Positions 7,831-15,577 of a DNA stretch of 35,758 nucleotides are shown here, in pieces (the first letter of the stretch is position 1; each line of letters opens with the position of its first letter). The notes under the pieces were generated by a model. That model did not search any database. It had not been told where the DNA came from and worked only from the letters and a program-made list of their open reading frames with translations. The stretch spans positions 1-35,758 of the forward strand of contig JAFZAC010000039.1 of assembly GCA_017548365.1 (NCBI GenBank). The letters are read 5' to 3'. The DNA is from Muribaculaceae bacterium. GTDB lineage: Bacteria > Bacteroidota > Bacteroidia > Bacteroidales > Muribaculaceae. The position numbers and the translations under genes were made by a program.

Positions 7831-8958
7831 TTACTCGGCTTCTTTAACGAGGAATATCTCGGTTGGGAAGTGGTCGCTGTAACCGTTGAGGAACACGCCA
7901 GAGCTATAAGTACGCAGTGGATAGCCCTTGCGGTCACCTTCCTGAGTCTTGAGGAAGTCTCGATTCAGAGCCTCACAACGCAAATAGGTGAGCTGCGGCT
8001 TGTCCTTACTGTTGCGGTACTTGGTGAAGTAGCCGTTACACATGATTTGATCAAAAAGGTTCCATTGTCCCTTGTAAGCCAATGTTCCCACACCCTTGGC
8101 AAGCACATTCCAGAATGGATTGAACATCTCTCCAGGAGCGTTAACGTCCTCAATATTACGCTTGCCGCCAACCGACTCGGCACAAGCCTTGTCCATTGGG
8201 TCGTCGTTAAGGTCACCCATGAAGATAATGCCAATGTTCTCACCATGCACGTTGACTAGCGAGTCGATTGTGCGACGGCACATGTAGCCAGCAGCCTCAC
8301 GCTTGGGACTTGAAGCTTCCTGTCCGCCCAATCGAGATGGCCAGTGGTTTACCATGACTGCAACAGTATCGCCAGCGAGCAAACCAACGACACAAATTTG
8401 GTCGCGGGTGCGGAAGTTTTCGTTCCACTCATACTCGGCTTTGCGAGCTGGATCGGCAGCTGCAGCGGCACGAGCAAAGTCTTCCTCACTGAGTCGCTGG
8501 TTAGTCACGTTTAGTACCCTAAAGAAACGTGGGTTGTAAAGCACACCAACATCTACGCCACGGCGGTCGGGACTGTCATGATAAGGAGCTATCTGCAAAC
8601 GCCAATCACGAATTTGAGGATCACGAACGATGTCTTTCAAGACAGTCTCGTTCTCAATCTCACTTACACCTATTATAGCAGGACCATAGGGGGTAGCATC
8701 GGTCTTCATCTGGGCAAAGGCATAAGCCATATTGTGGATTTTCATCCAATACTTGCGTCCGTCCCACTGGCGAGCACCGTTGGGAGAGAATTCCTGATCA
8801 TAGGTGCCGTTGCTGTTAATGGTGTCGAAGAGGTTCTCAAGATTGTAGAACATTACGCCATACATCTTGTAACGCTTCTCCTTCTGCACATCGTTTTGTG
8901 CATTAATCGCTGGTACTAAAACCATTGCCACCAATGCGGCGAGAAGTAATTTTTTCAT
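7831..8958 (-). CDS. Secreted endonuclease/exonuclease/phosphatase family protein
   Basis: The 375-residue product has a signal peptide ending INA-Q at about residue 20. The DNase I-like fold is well marked: FYNLENLFD (N39, E41), GVSEIEN with the metal-binding E100, DRRGVDVGVLY near 131-141, VNHWPSR (N204, H205), MGDLNDDP (D249, N251), D303 in LFDQI, and the terminal SDHFP (D362, H363). Such enzymes cut phosphodiester or phosphoester bonds in DNA, RNA or lipids. Export predicts a periplasmic or extracellular substrate. It has its own -7 box upstream and stands next to two secreted NUC1 nucleases, so nucleic acid is the favoured substrate, although a phosphatase on other substrates cannot be excluded. 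It has no lipid anchor. Confidence 0.85.
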   Translation of the reverse strand: MKKLLLAALVAMVLVPAINAQNDVQKEKRYKMYGVMFYNLENLFDTINSNGTYDQEFSPNGARQWDGRKYWMKIHNMAYAFAQMKTDATPYGPAIIGVSEIENETVLKDIVRDPQIRDWRLQIAPYHDSPDRRGVDVGVLYNPRFFRVLNVTNQRLSEEDFARAAAAADPARKAEYEWNENFRTRDQICVVGLLAGDTVAVMVNHWPSRLGGQEASSPKREAAGYMCRRTIDSLVNVHGENIGIIFMGDLNDDPMDKACAESVGGKRNIEDVNAPGEMFNPFWNVLAKGVGTLAYKGQWNLFDQIMCNGYFTKYRNSKDKPQLTYLRCEALNRDFLKTQEGDRKGYPLRTYSSGVFLNGYSDHFPTEIFLVKEAE

Positions 8959-9009
8959 GATTTAATAGTATTTTGAGAGTTATTATTTTTACAGTTTTCA
9001 AACAATTTC

Positions 9010-9017
9010 CAAAAATA
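9010..9017 (-). promoter_or_regulatory. Probable -7 box for the endonuclease/phosphatase gene
   Basis: The minus strand reads TATTTTTG, matching TAnnTTTG. A start near 9003 would leave a leader of about 45 nt before the ATG at 8958. No clear -33 element is seen. Confidence 0.45.
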
Positions 9018-9065
9018 CTACTTTTTCTTGAAATTTCACTGCATTTAGACTAAAAAAATAAAAAA

Positions 9066-9104
9066 GAAGTGGCTGAAACTTTTAAAAATGAATTCAGCCA
9101 CTTT
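9066..9104 (-). terminator. Rho-independent terminator after the NUC1 nuclease operon
   Basis: An 11-bp perfect stem (AAGTGGCTGAA at 9067-9077 with TTCAGCCACTT at 9093-9103) is followed on the minus strand by a long T-rich tract (about 9066 down to 9050). It closes the two-gene minus-strand operon that begins at 13116. Confidence 0.85.
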
Positions 9105-9125
9105 ATTTCAATGATTTAGTGCAAG

Positions 9126-10997
9126 CTAATTAGAACTAAAGTCCCAATAGGTCGCCGTCGCTTCGACAGTAGCTTCTATGTCGTCGGGCAAGTTACAGAA
9201 GAAGTCTATGCCCGTCCTCCGCTCCAGTTCATCGATAGAGATGCGGTTAGTAATTACAGTAGCGGCACTAGGATTATTGGCATTCAGATGCTCGGTCCAT
9301 AGGGCAAAGGCCTTATAATCGCCAGTTGATTTTTCATAATACAAGAACGCCATGTAGAAATACTTGGGCACTAACAATGTGTGTCCGTCAGCATCGGTTG
9401 TTGTAGTGATGATGCCTGTGCTAGAGGTGTTATTAAGTGTGACGTTATCAATTGTCGCAGCTTTCACAACATAGAGAGTATCTGTATTGTTGGTAGGCTG
9501 CCATTTAGTCCTCACGTAACCCTCAAGTGTTGACCACACGCCACCATTATGATTCTGATACTGCGGCTGCATATTGGTCATAAAGAACGTCTGCTTGTTC
9601 TGGTCTTTTGATGCGAGTCGGTCGGCACTTGGGCACAGGTGACCACGCGAGTAGGTGCCGCTTTGGGTGTAAGTGCTTGCTGGTGATGTTGTCACTGCTG
9701 GGTCGGCCTTGAAGTCATCTGTTCGGGTCACATTGTTTGCATTATTCTTCGAGCACATGGTGTAACATGACCATCGGTTGGCAATTTTATTATTGTCCCA
9801 TTCAACCGAATAGTTAATTCCATAGGTGCTTACTGATTTCACCACACGCTGGTTACCACTTGTTGTATTGATATGCGGATACTCAAGTCGCCAAGCGTAT
9901 TCATCGGTACTCTGGTTAGTGAATGTCGGGTCGGCTTTCGACTGAGGAATGCCACTACCAGCTATGTTCCAGTTTGCATTAACGTTGTTATTGCCACCAG
10001 TACTAATTATGTAAGAAGCTGTTGCCACTGTACTCGACACTCCTTCTTTCACGGCTATAGCCTTGATTGTCAAGTTGGCACTCACTGCTATCTGTTCATT
10101 GTAAACTGTGGAATTAGTTGTTGGTATGCTACCATCTTTGGTATAATAGATTGTTGCTCCACTTGTAGTGGTGCTAATGGTAACACTCTGAGCCGATGTG
10201 TAAGTTCCTCCACCTGGAGAGAATGTGGGTGCTGCAACAAGACTTGCAACACTACCATCATCCTCAACATAAAGCTGGACGGGCTGTTGAGTGTTTTTGT
10301 AGCAAGAGAAACGTTCCTGGCCTGATGTTTTATTATATCGAATATAATATTCATCATGATTAACATTATTGATAACAGCATTGCCGTCTTCATCAATCGT
10401 AATCGTCCAAGTATTGTTAGTATCACCTGTAGATAGCGTATTAGCCGTACCTGTATGGTTCAACAATGCGCCATCCATAGATAGAGTCCAAGCACCAGCG
10501 CTACCACCAAGTGTCAAGACTTTAACACCAGTTCCTTCGGTCAGCTGAACAACTCCATCAGTATAAGCGAAATTACCACTTTCCGTTATTGGAATACCAT
10601 ATTTTGTTCCCGAGGAAGTTATTCCACCCATAGCAAGAGGACCACTCTCATATACTATGATATACCTCTTTCCTGCCACGAGTTGGCTGGTATTGGTAAC
10701 GCGAACGAATATGTCGCTGGTGACTATCGGAGTGGTGTCGTAGACAACGCTCGTAATTTGTGAATAAAGGTAGTCAACGCTATGCGAAGCTCCTGTGAGA
10801 TAAATCTTCATACCAATGGCTCCCGATTCACCGAACTGCCCGCCCACATATCGCACACTATCCATATTGGAAGCGTTATAGGTCACAGTGGTTCCGTTTT
10901 TCAACGTGATTGTCATGGTCACTGGATCGGTGTCGGCTGCCAGTGCACTCATCATTGTCATCAAGCCCAAGAGGGCAACTAATAATGTCTTTTTCAT
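9126..10997 (-). CDS. Secreted DNA/RNA non-specific endonuclease (NUC1) with chitobiase-like C-terminal domain module
   Basis: The 623-residue protein has a signal peptide ending ALA-A at about residue 21. Residues about 95-250 are beta-rich and unrecognised. Residues about 256-330 form a chitobiase C-terminal-like immunoglobulin module (PTFSPGGGTYT...IYYTKDGSIPT). The nuclease domain covers about 345-615. Its metal-finger motif is SRGHLCPSADR, with catalytic H453, followed by N484 in NHNGG and E492 in the W..LE motif. The spacings H-N 31 and N-E 8 agree with Serratia nuclease (His89, Asn119, Glu127). The family cuts single- and double-stranded DNA and RNA. The tail (ISIDELERRTGIDFFCNLPD) is shared with the divergent paralog at 13349. 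It follows the 11017-13116 gene by 19 bases, with a strong AGGAGG ribosome site. Confidence 0.88.
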   Translation of the reverse strand: MKKTLLVALLGLMTMMSALAADTDPVTMTITLKNGTTVTYNASNMDSVRYVGGQFGESGAIGMKIYLTGASHSVDYLYSQITSVVYDTTPIVTSDIFVRVTNTSQLVAGKRYIIVYESGPLAMGGITSSGTKYGIPITESGNFAYTDGVVQLTEGTGVKVLTLGGSAGAWTLSMDGALLNHTGTANTLSTGDTNNTWTITIDEDGNAVINNVNHDEYYIRYNKTSGQERFSCYKNTQQPVQLYVEDDGSVASLVAAPTFSPGGGTYTSAQSVTISTTTSGATIYYTKDGSIPTTNSTVYNEQIAVSANLTIKAIAVKEGVSSTVATASYIISTGGNNNVNANWNIAGSGIPQSKADPTFTNQSTDEYAWRLEYPHINTTSGNQRVVKSVSTYGINYSVEWDNNKIANRWSCYTMCSKNNANNVTRTDDFKADPAVTTSPASTYTQSGTYSRGHLCPSADRLASKDQNKQTFFMTNMQPQYQNHNGGVWSTLEGYVRTKWQPTNNTDTLYVVKAATIDNVTLNNTSSTGIITTTTDADGHTLLVPKYFYMAFLYYEKSTGDYKAFALWTEHLNANNPSAATVITNRISIDELERRTGIDFFCNLPDDIEATVEATATYWDFSSN

Positions 10998-11005
10998 TGT
11001 CGTGT

Positions 11006-11011
11006 CCTCCT
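11006..11011 (-). promoter_or_regulatory. Perfect Shine-Dalgarno sequence for the NUC1 nuclease gene
   Basis: The minus strand reads AGGAGG, 8 nt before the ATG at 10997. It lies between the upstream stop codon (11017-11019) and the start. Other genes in this window lack recognisable Shine-Dalgarno sequences, as is usual in Bacteroidetes, so this one is notable and may support efficient re-initiation within the operon. Confidence 0.7.
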
Positions 11012-11016
11012 AAAGC

Positions 11017-13116
11017 TTAACGTTTAACAATCTTTTTACCATTCACAATATACACACCCGGCGGCAGTTCACAGAGCGGCCGCGTGAGCCGCATTCCAAG
11101 TAAGTTGTAGATGACAGTCTCTTTTTGAGCGTTATTATCGAACCTGATGTCAACAACTCCTGTAATCACCTCACTGCTAGGCAGTGCGAGTTTCACACCA
11201 GCACCATTAGGCACGGTGATATATCCCTCGGTACCACCCACTGAGGTGTCATCGACAAGCGAAGTCCAGCTCAAAGTGCTGCTGTCAAGAATTACCACGG
11301 TTGACTCATTCTGTGGCAAGGTTGTTGGCGAATAGGTGCCTACCAGCGAGTAATCGCCAGCATAGACAGGTTGCTCATTTGCCATCAGATTGATGCCAGG
11401 CGCATTTTGCTGTGCGGCAAGAGTTTTGGTTACAGATCCAGCTGTTCCAGCTTTCAATGTTACATCATTAAGCGTCATACCATGCTGCAAAGCGTAAGGC
11501 CTTACAAGATAGGGCGTGCCAGGCTGAAGGGTACCATAATAGTCCTCAAACTGCATCACGCCACTATAAATAGGATAAGTTTGTCCACTCATCTCGTAAC
11601 TGCCCACCTCTCCAAGTGTCACGCTAGAGTATTGAAGCACATCACCCTCAAAGTCCTCAAGTTCGAAAGGCACGGTGAGCACGCTCCAGTCTTGCGGGAT
11701 AAGGTTGCGTTTCAGTCTCACCTGGACATTGGCAATATCGGTTGGTGGAGCAACAAAACCTTCTTGAGCATCAACCACATAGGTAATGGGCCAGTTCTCG
11801 TTCTGATAGATGGGTCGCAGCTGCTGGGCATTGTTACTGGAAGCTGCAATACCAGTGATATCCACTATAGCACCCTCATAGGGAAGCTGATAATTGTCGG
11901 TGTTGTATTTATTGTAGATAGAGAATGAGCAGCTGCCCGCTGTGGCAGTGGCAGTGCTGCCGCTGGCCGCCGTCACCTTCAAGTCGCTGATAGTCACCCA
12001 ATCGGCATAATGGTCATCATAGTTATCTGCATCTATCTCCACTGGCTCGGCATCATGCTCGGTAACAGGATCGGCAATCACGAGGTAGCAGCTGTTGGTC
12101 GCCGACGAAGCAGTAAATTCGGGCAAACCGTTGTAGTCAGTGTAGGTACCGATAATCCATCCTGCTATGTGCTGGTTATACTCCAGAGGCGGATTAGTAG
12201 TCACATTATAGATACATATCGCACCAGTGTTATCGCGCACGAATGCGTCATTGCCTTTGACAAACAGCGTACGGGCGTTGTTGGCATCGGGCAAGTAAAG
12301 TCTCGCTGTAGTGCCACTTGTCAAGTTCTTAAAAGCATTAATGCCAGTTACGGTCTGACCAAGAGTATAAGTCTTGCTCACAACCGAGCTCGTTTGATTA
12401 CCCACATATGAGATGGCCTTGACTGTGGTAGTGCCACTGATATTGATTGTTTTGGCAGAAGTAATTTCAGTGCCATTAGTAAGCGATGGAGTGCTGCCGT
12501 TGATAGTATATCGCACGGTGTTGCCACTGGCAGGAGTGATTGTCACCTGCGCACTCGCATCCTCATTCATCACCGGCCAAAAAGTAAACTCATCAGTGAG
12601 AGTGGGTTCTTGAACAGTGGCAGGAGTACCCGCTTCAGAATAAGTTACTGAGATGGCTGTTACTTTTACTTGTCCATTTGTAGCTGTACCACTATTTCCT
12701 ACAGAAAACTCAACAGAATTTCCACTTAACGATATCGCTGTACCAGAATTCACTCTTGAACCACCATTTAAGAGACATCCTGAATAGCTTACATTAAATG
12801 TAAATGTAACAGACTTAAGCGTATAGCCATCTTTGGAAGTTATAATAGCATTTCCACTTTTGGCTTGATATAAACGCCAATCAATATTAGGAGATGTACC
12901 CCAAAATGAGCCACAATTAGGAGTTCCTGTTGTTGAAATTGTAATGTTGTCATCTAGTTCAAATGATGTATAACATGTAACGTCGCTACCAGCTGAAACT
13001 GCATAACCATTAGCACTTACAATCTCATTCATTGTTTTTGAGATTGTAACATCTGCTGCCCACCCGACACTTGTGGCGAGGGTTGCGGCCAGAAATAGAA
13101 TTAATAGTTTTTTCAT
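11017..13116 (-). CDS. Large secreted multidomain protein with type IX-like tail, in operon with NUC1 nuclease
   Basis: The 699-residue product has a signal peptide (ending GWA-A near residue 20). Residues about 22-160 form a beta-sandwich-like region. Residues about 170-250 form a chitobiase-like immunoglobulin module (FTFWPVMNEDASAQVTITP, then VRYTINGSTPS). Around 260-460 is a region with the strand pattern of OB-fold nucleic-acid-binding-like domains (ARTLFVKGNDAFVRDNTGAI; WVTISDLKV). The last 45 residues (VIYNLLGMRLT...GVYIVNGKKIVKR) match a type A type IX secretion signal. No catalytic motif is seen. Because it precedes a secreted nuclease by 19 bases in one operon and shares the chitobiase-like module with it, a surface substrate-binding partner is a reasonable inference. 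The OB-fold assignment is tentative. Confidence 0.6.
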   Translation of the reverse strand: MKKLLILFLAATLATSVGWAADVTISKTMNEIVSANGYAVSAGSDVTCYTSFELDDNITISTTGTPNCGSFWGTSPNIDWRLYQAKSGNAIITSKDGYTLKSVTFTFNVSYSGCLLNGGSRVNSGTAISLSGNSVEFSVGNSGTATNGQVKVTAISVTYSEAGTPATVQEPTLTDEFTFWPVMNEDASAQVTITPASGNTVRYTINGSTPSLTNGTEITSAKTINISGTTTVKAISYVGNQTSSVVSKTYTLGQTVTGINAFKNLTSGTTARLYLPDANNARTLFVKGNDAFVRDNTGAICIYNVTTNPPLEYNQHIAGWIIGTYTDYNGLPEFTASSATNSCYLVIADPVTEHDAEPVEIDADNYDDHYADWVTISDLKVTAASGSTATATAGSCSFSIYNKYNTDNYQLPYEGAIVDITGIAASSNNAQQLRPIYQNENWPITYVVDAQEGFVAPPTDIANVQVRLKRNLIPQDWSVLTVPFELEDFEGDVLQYSSVTLGEVGSYEMSGQTYPIYSGVMQFEDYYGTLQPGTPYLVRPYALQHGMTLNDVTLKAGTAGSVTKTLAAQQNAPGINLMANEQPVYAGDYSLVGTYSPTTLPQNESTVVILDSSTLSWTSLVDDTSVGGTEGYITVPNGAGVKLALPSSEVITGVVDIRFDNNAQKETVIYNLLGMRLTRPLCELPPGVYIVNGKKIVKR

Positions 13117-13155
13117 ATTATATGTTTATTTTTAGTTTTATTCAAAAAAATCATG

Positions 13156-13189
13156 CAAAGTTAATGAAAAACATTGATGATAGCCCAAA
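13156..13189 (-). promoter_or_regulatory. Promoter of the minus-strand nuclease operon
   Basis: On the minus strand, TAACTTTG (13156-13163) matches TAnnTTTG, and TTTG (13186-13189) lies 22 bases upstream as a -33 element. The predicted start near 13149 leaves a leader of about 33 nt. It shares the 232-base divergent intergenic region with the promoter of the plus-strand nuclease. Confidence 0.6.
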
Positions 13190-13264
13190 TTAAAAGTCAT
13201 TTTTCAACAAATCATATTAAAATAATCCATGAATAGCACCTAAAGCATTGACTTGCAAGAAAAA

Positions 13265-13296
13265 TTTGTTTTTTTAGACAAAAATGTGTAACTTGC
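13265..13296 (+). promoter_or_regulatory. Candidate promoter of the dockerin-bearing nuclease
   Basis: TTTG (13265-13268) lies 20 bases before TAACTTGC (13289-13296), which resembles but does not exactly match TAnnTTTG. The predicted start near 13303 gives a leader of about 45 nt. The imperfect -7 box makes this tentative. Confidence 0.35.
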
Positions 13297-13348
13297 ACAA
13301 ATTTTTAAAGAATACCAGTCAGACATTATTAACAAAAACTTTATAACT

Positions 13349-15190
13349 ATGGTAAAACGAATTTATTTACTCTCAATGATGGCTTTCTTGGCTCTGGTTG
13401 CTACAGCAGGAACTGTCACCAAGACAGCCGTCTTCGACTTCAGCTCGCCCGAGGCACTCGCACAACTGGGACTGCCCACGCCCACAAGCAGCAATCCAAC
13501 ATATCTGCAGAATAATATCACAGTGGGCGATATAACCCTTATCCCTGGGAACAGTTCGCCACGGTCAACTTTCTATCAAAACCAATACACCTTTTACACC
13601 ACCAGTGGCAACACCTTCTCATTCCAAGCTGGCAGTGGAGCAACTATCAAACGAGTGGACTTTAATGGTTTTTATGCTCAGCAGCGCTTCACAGCATCGC
13701 CCGCCGGTTTCGACTCTGACAACACCTACTGGAGTGGCTCAACCAATCAAGTTGCCTTCACGGGCACAGGTGGCAATAGTCTTTACTCTATGACAGTGAC
13801 CTATGAAATTGAGGAACCAGATCACAATCCACTCGATGTAGACTGCGACGGCAATGTCACTGCTGGCGACATCACCGCTTTATATAATTATTTATTAAAC
13901 GGCGACATTAGTAATGCTAACACTGCCGACGTTGACGGCGACGGAAACGTCACTGCTGGCGATATTACCATGATATACAACTATCTTCTGAATGGAGAGA
14001 TGCCTTCAACCGTTGATGCGCCAACCTTCAGCCACCCATCGGGAACTGTTTTCCAAGGCGATCATGACATCATCATCACTGGTCCACAAGGCAGCAAGAT
14101 TTACTTCACAATAGATGGCACTACTCCTACAACCACAAACTACTGGGACAACGGACTGTCGCCATTCACCCTGTCGTTAGGAGTGGGAACCATCACCATT
14201 AAGGCGATAGCTGTTCTCAACGGTGAGAGCAGCGCAGTGGCTACAGCCACCTACACAGTGGAACAAGTTGTCGACAACAATGCTAATGCCAACTGGAAAG
14301 AGACCGCCTACAATATCCCTGAGTCGGGTCCCACACCCACTAGTTCGAGTGCAACATACAACCAGGCATGGCGTCTTGAATATCCGCACATCAGCACCAG
14401 CTCCAACTATATGGTTGTGGTTAAGGCAACTAACGAATATGGCATCTCGCTCTCGCTTGAACTTGACAAGAGCCAACGAGCCAATCGCTGGACCTGCTTT
14501 ACAATGCATGCAGGCACGCCAAACAACAATGTGGGACGAACTCCCTCATTCTCGGTTGACGATAATGTGCCAACCGCTTACCAGGTTAACACATCCGAGT
14601 ACACCTCAGGCAAATATACCACCTCGGTTGTCAATCTTGACGGCAACAACATGACGATGTTTGCCCGCGGTCACATCTGTGCTAGTGAGGATCGTCAGTC
14701 GAGCAGTGAACAAAACAGCCACACTTTTGTTACCAGCAACATCCATCCACAATATCAGGCTCACAACGCCGGCTTGTGGCAACGCATGGAAGGTAAGGTG
14801 CAGAATTGGGGCTACAGCAACAGTTTCCGCGACACGCTCTATGTGTGCAAGGGTGCCACTATCGGCAACGTTACGCTCAATGGCTCCACAACATCTGGTC
14901 TCATTCCTAAATCAGAAGTGCAAAGCCTATATGGAGTGAACATCACTGGAACTCTACCTATTCCACGCTACTGGTTTATGGCAGTATTGCGTCTTAAGAA
15001 CGGAGAATACCAAGCCATGGCCTACTGGACTGAGCAAATCAACAGTTCTTGCAGCTCAACAACCCTACAAAGCTGCATGATAACCATCGACGAGTTGGAG
15101 AGGAGGACAGGTATTGACTTCTTCTGTAACTTGCCTGACGACATAGAAGAAGAAGTGGAATCGACGCTTAATACCAGCATATGGCAATAG
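13349..15190 (+). CDS. Secreted NUC1 endonuclease carrying a type I dockerin-like domain
   Basis: The 613-residue protein has a signal peptide (about 1-20). Residues about 22-155 form a beta-rich region. A dockerin lies at about 162-218, with two calcium loops, DVDCDGNVTAGD and DVDGDGNVTAGD, each followed by an IT..YNYLLNG helix. Acidic residues occupy loop positions 1, 3, 5 and 12 in both. A chitobiase-like module follows at about 223-303, then the His-Asn-Glu nuclease at about 315-600. The catalytic H442 is in ARGHICASEDR, N473 in AHNAG, and E481 is 8 residues on, the same spacing as in Serratia nuclease. It is the divergent paralog of the nuclease at 9126, with the same tail (ITIDELERRTGIDFFCNLPDDIE) but different N-terminal modules. 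A dockerin in mid-protein suggests attachment to a cohesin partner or a calcium-stabilised spacer. Confidence 0.88.
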   Translation: MVKRIYLLSMMAFLALVATAGTVTKTAVFDFSSPEALAQLGLPTPTSSNPTYLQNNITVGDITLIPGNSSPRSTFYQNQYTFYTTSGNTFSFQAGSGATIKRVDFNGFYAQQRFTASPAGFDSDNTYWSGSTNQVAFTGTGGNSLYSMTVTYEIEEPDHNPLDVDCDGNVTAGDITALYNYLLNGDISNANTADVDGDGNVTAGDITMIYNYLLNGEMPSTVDAPTFSHPSGTVFQGDHDIIITGPQGSKIYFTIDGTTPTTTNYWDNGLSPFTLSLGVGTITIKAIAVLNGESSAVATATYTVEQVVDNNANANWKETAYNIPESGPTPTSSSATYNQAWRLEYPHISTSSNYMVVVKATNEYGISLSLELDKSQRANRWTCFTMHAGTPNNNVGRTPSFSVDDNVPTAYQVNTSEYTSGKYTTSVVNLDGNNMTMFARGHICASEDRQSSSEQNSHTFVTSNIHPQYQAHNAGLWQRMEGKVQNWGYSNSFRDTLYVCKGATIGNVTLNGSTTSGLIPKSEVQSLYGVNITGTLPIPRYWFMAVLRLKNGEYQAMAYWTEQINSSCSSTTLQSCMITIDELERRTGIDFFCNLPDDIEEEVESTLNTSIWQ

Positions 15191-15213
15191 CAGTCTAAAA
15201 ACAACAAAAAAAC

Positions 15214-15251
15214 AAAGTGCGAAGTGCTATGGTGCTTCGCACTTTTTTCAT
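15214..15251 (+). terminator. Rho-independent terminator after the dockerin-bearing nuclease
   Basis: AAAGTGCGAAG (15214-15224) pairs with CTTCGCACTTT (15235-15245) around a 10-nt loop, followed by more T residues. It lies 23 bases after the stop codon. The stretch from 15252 to 15418 is AT-rich and shows no gene. Confidence 0.9.
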
Positions 15252-15418
15252 GCGAATCAACCAAGTATATTACAAAAAAACAATTTTAAATATGGAATAT
15301 TATAAACAAAGTTTTCCAAAATTATTTTTATTTTACTTATTTTCAATACTTTATTATTTTACAAACAACAAAAAGTTTTCCAAAATGAAAATTTGTTGAT
15401 AATTTTTTTGGGAAATAT

Positions 15419-15449
15419 TTTGCCATTTCTATAACCTTTTGTAGCTTTG
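15419..15449 (+). promoter_or_regulatory. Consensus Bacteroidetes promoter for nrdDG
   Basis: TTTG (15419-15422), a 19-base spacer and TAGCTTTG (15442-15449) form an excellent match to the -33/-7 consensus. Transcription would start near 15456, leaving a leader of about 120 nt upstream of nrdD that contains a terminator-like hairpin. Confidence 0.75.
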
Positions 15450-15474
15450 CAGAGCAAATAAAAGGACACACAAT

Positions 15475-15499
15475 AAAAGCCCGAGGAATTGGGCTTTTT
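15475..15499 (+). terminator. Terminator-like hairpin in the nrdD leader
   Basis: AAAAGCCC (15475-15482) pairs with GGGCTTTT (15491-15498) around an 8-nt loop and runs into T residues. It sits only about 20 nt after the predicted nrdD start site and 79 bases before the nrdD ATG. It could be an attenuator controlling nrdDG, or could end a very short transcript. No alternative anti-terminator fold was identified by eye. Confidence 0.55.
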
Positions 15500-15577
15500 A
15501 CACGCACCAAACTTTTGCAAACTATATTTACACCTAATTTATTATTTACATACCTCTTATTACCTTTCTAATAGAAA

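Noticed and set aside
7831..8958. Sphingomyelinase or phospholipase call for the DNase I-fold protein
   Set aside because: The motif set fits the broad endonuclease/exonuclease/phosphatase family but nothing specific to lipid-cleaving members was seen; the neighbourhood favours nucleic acid.
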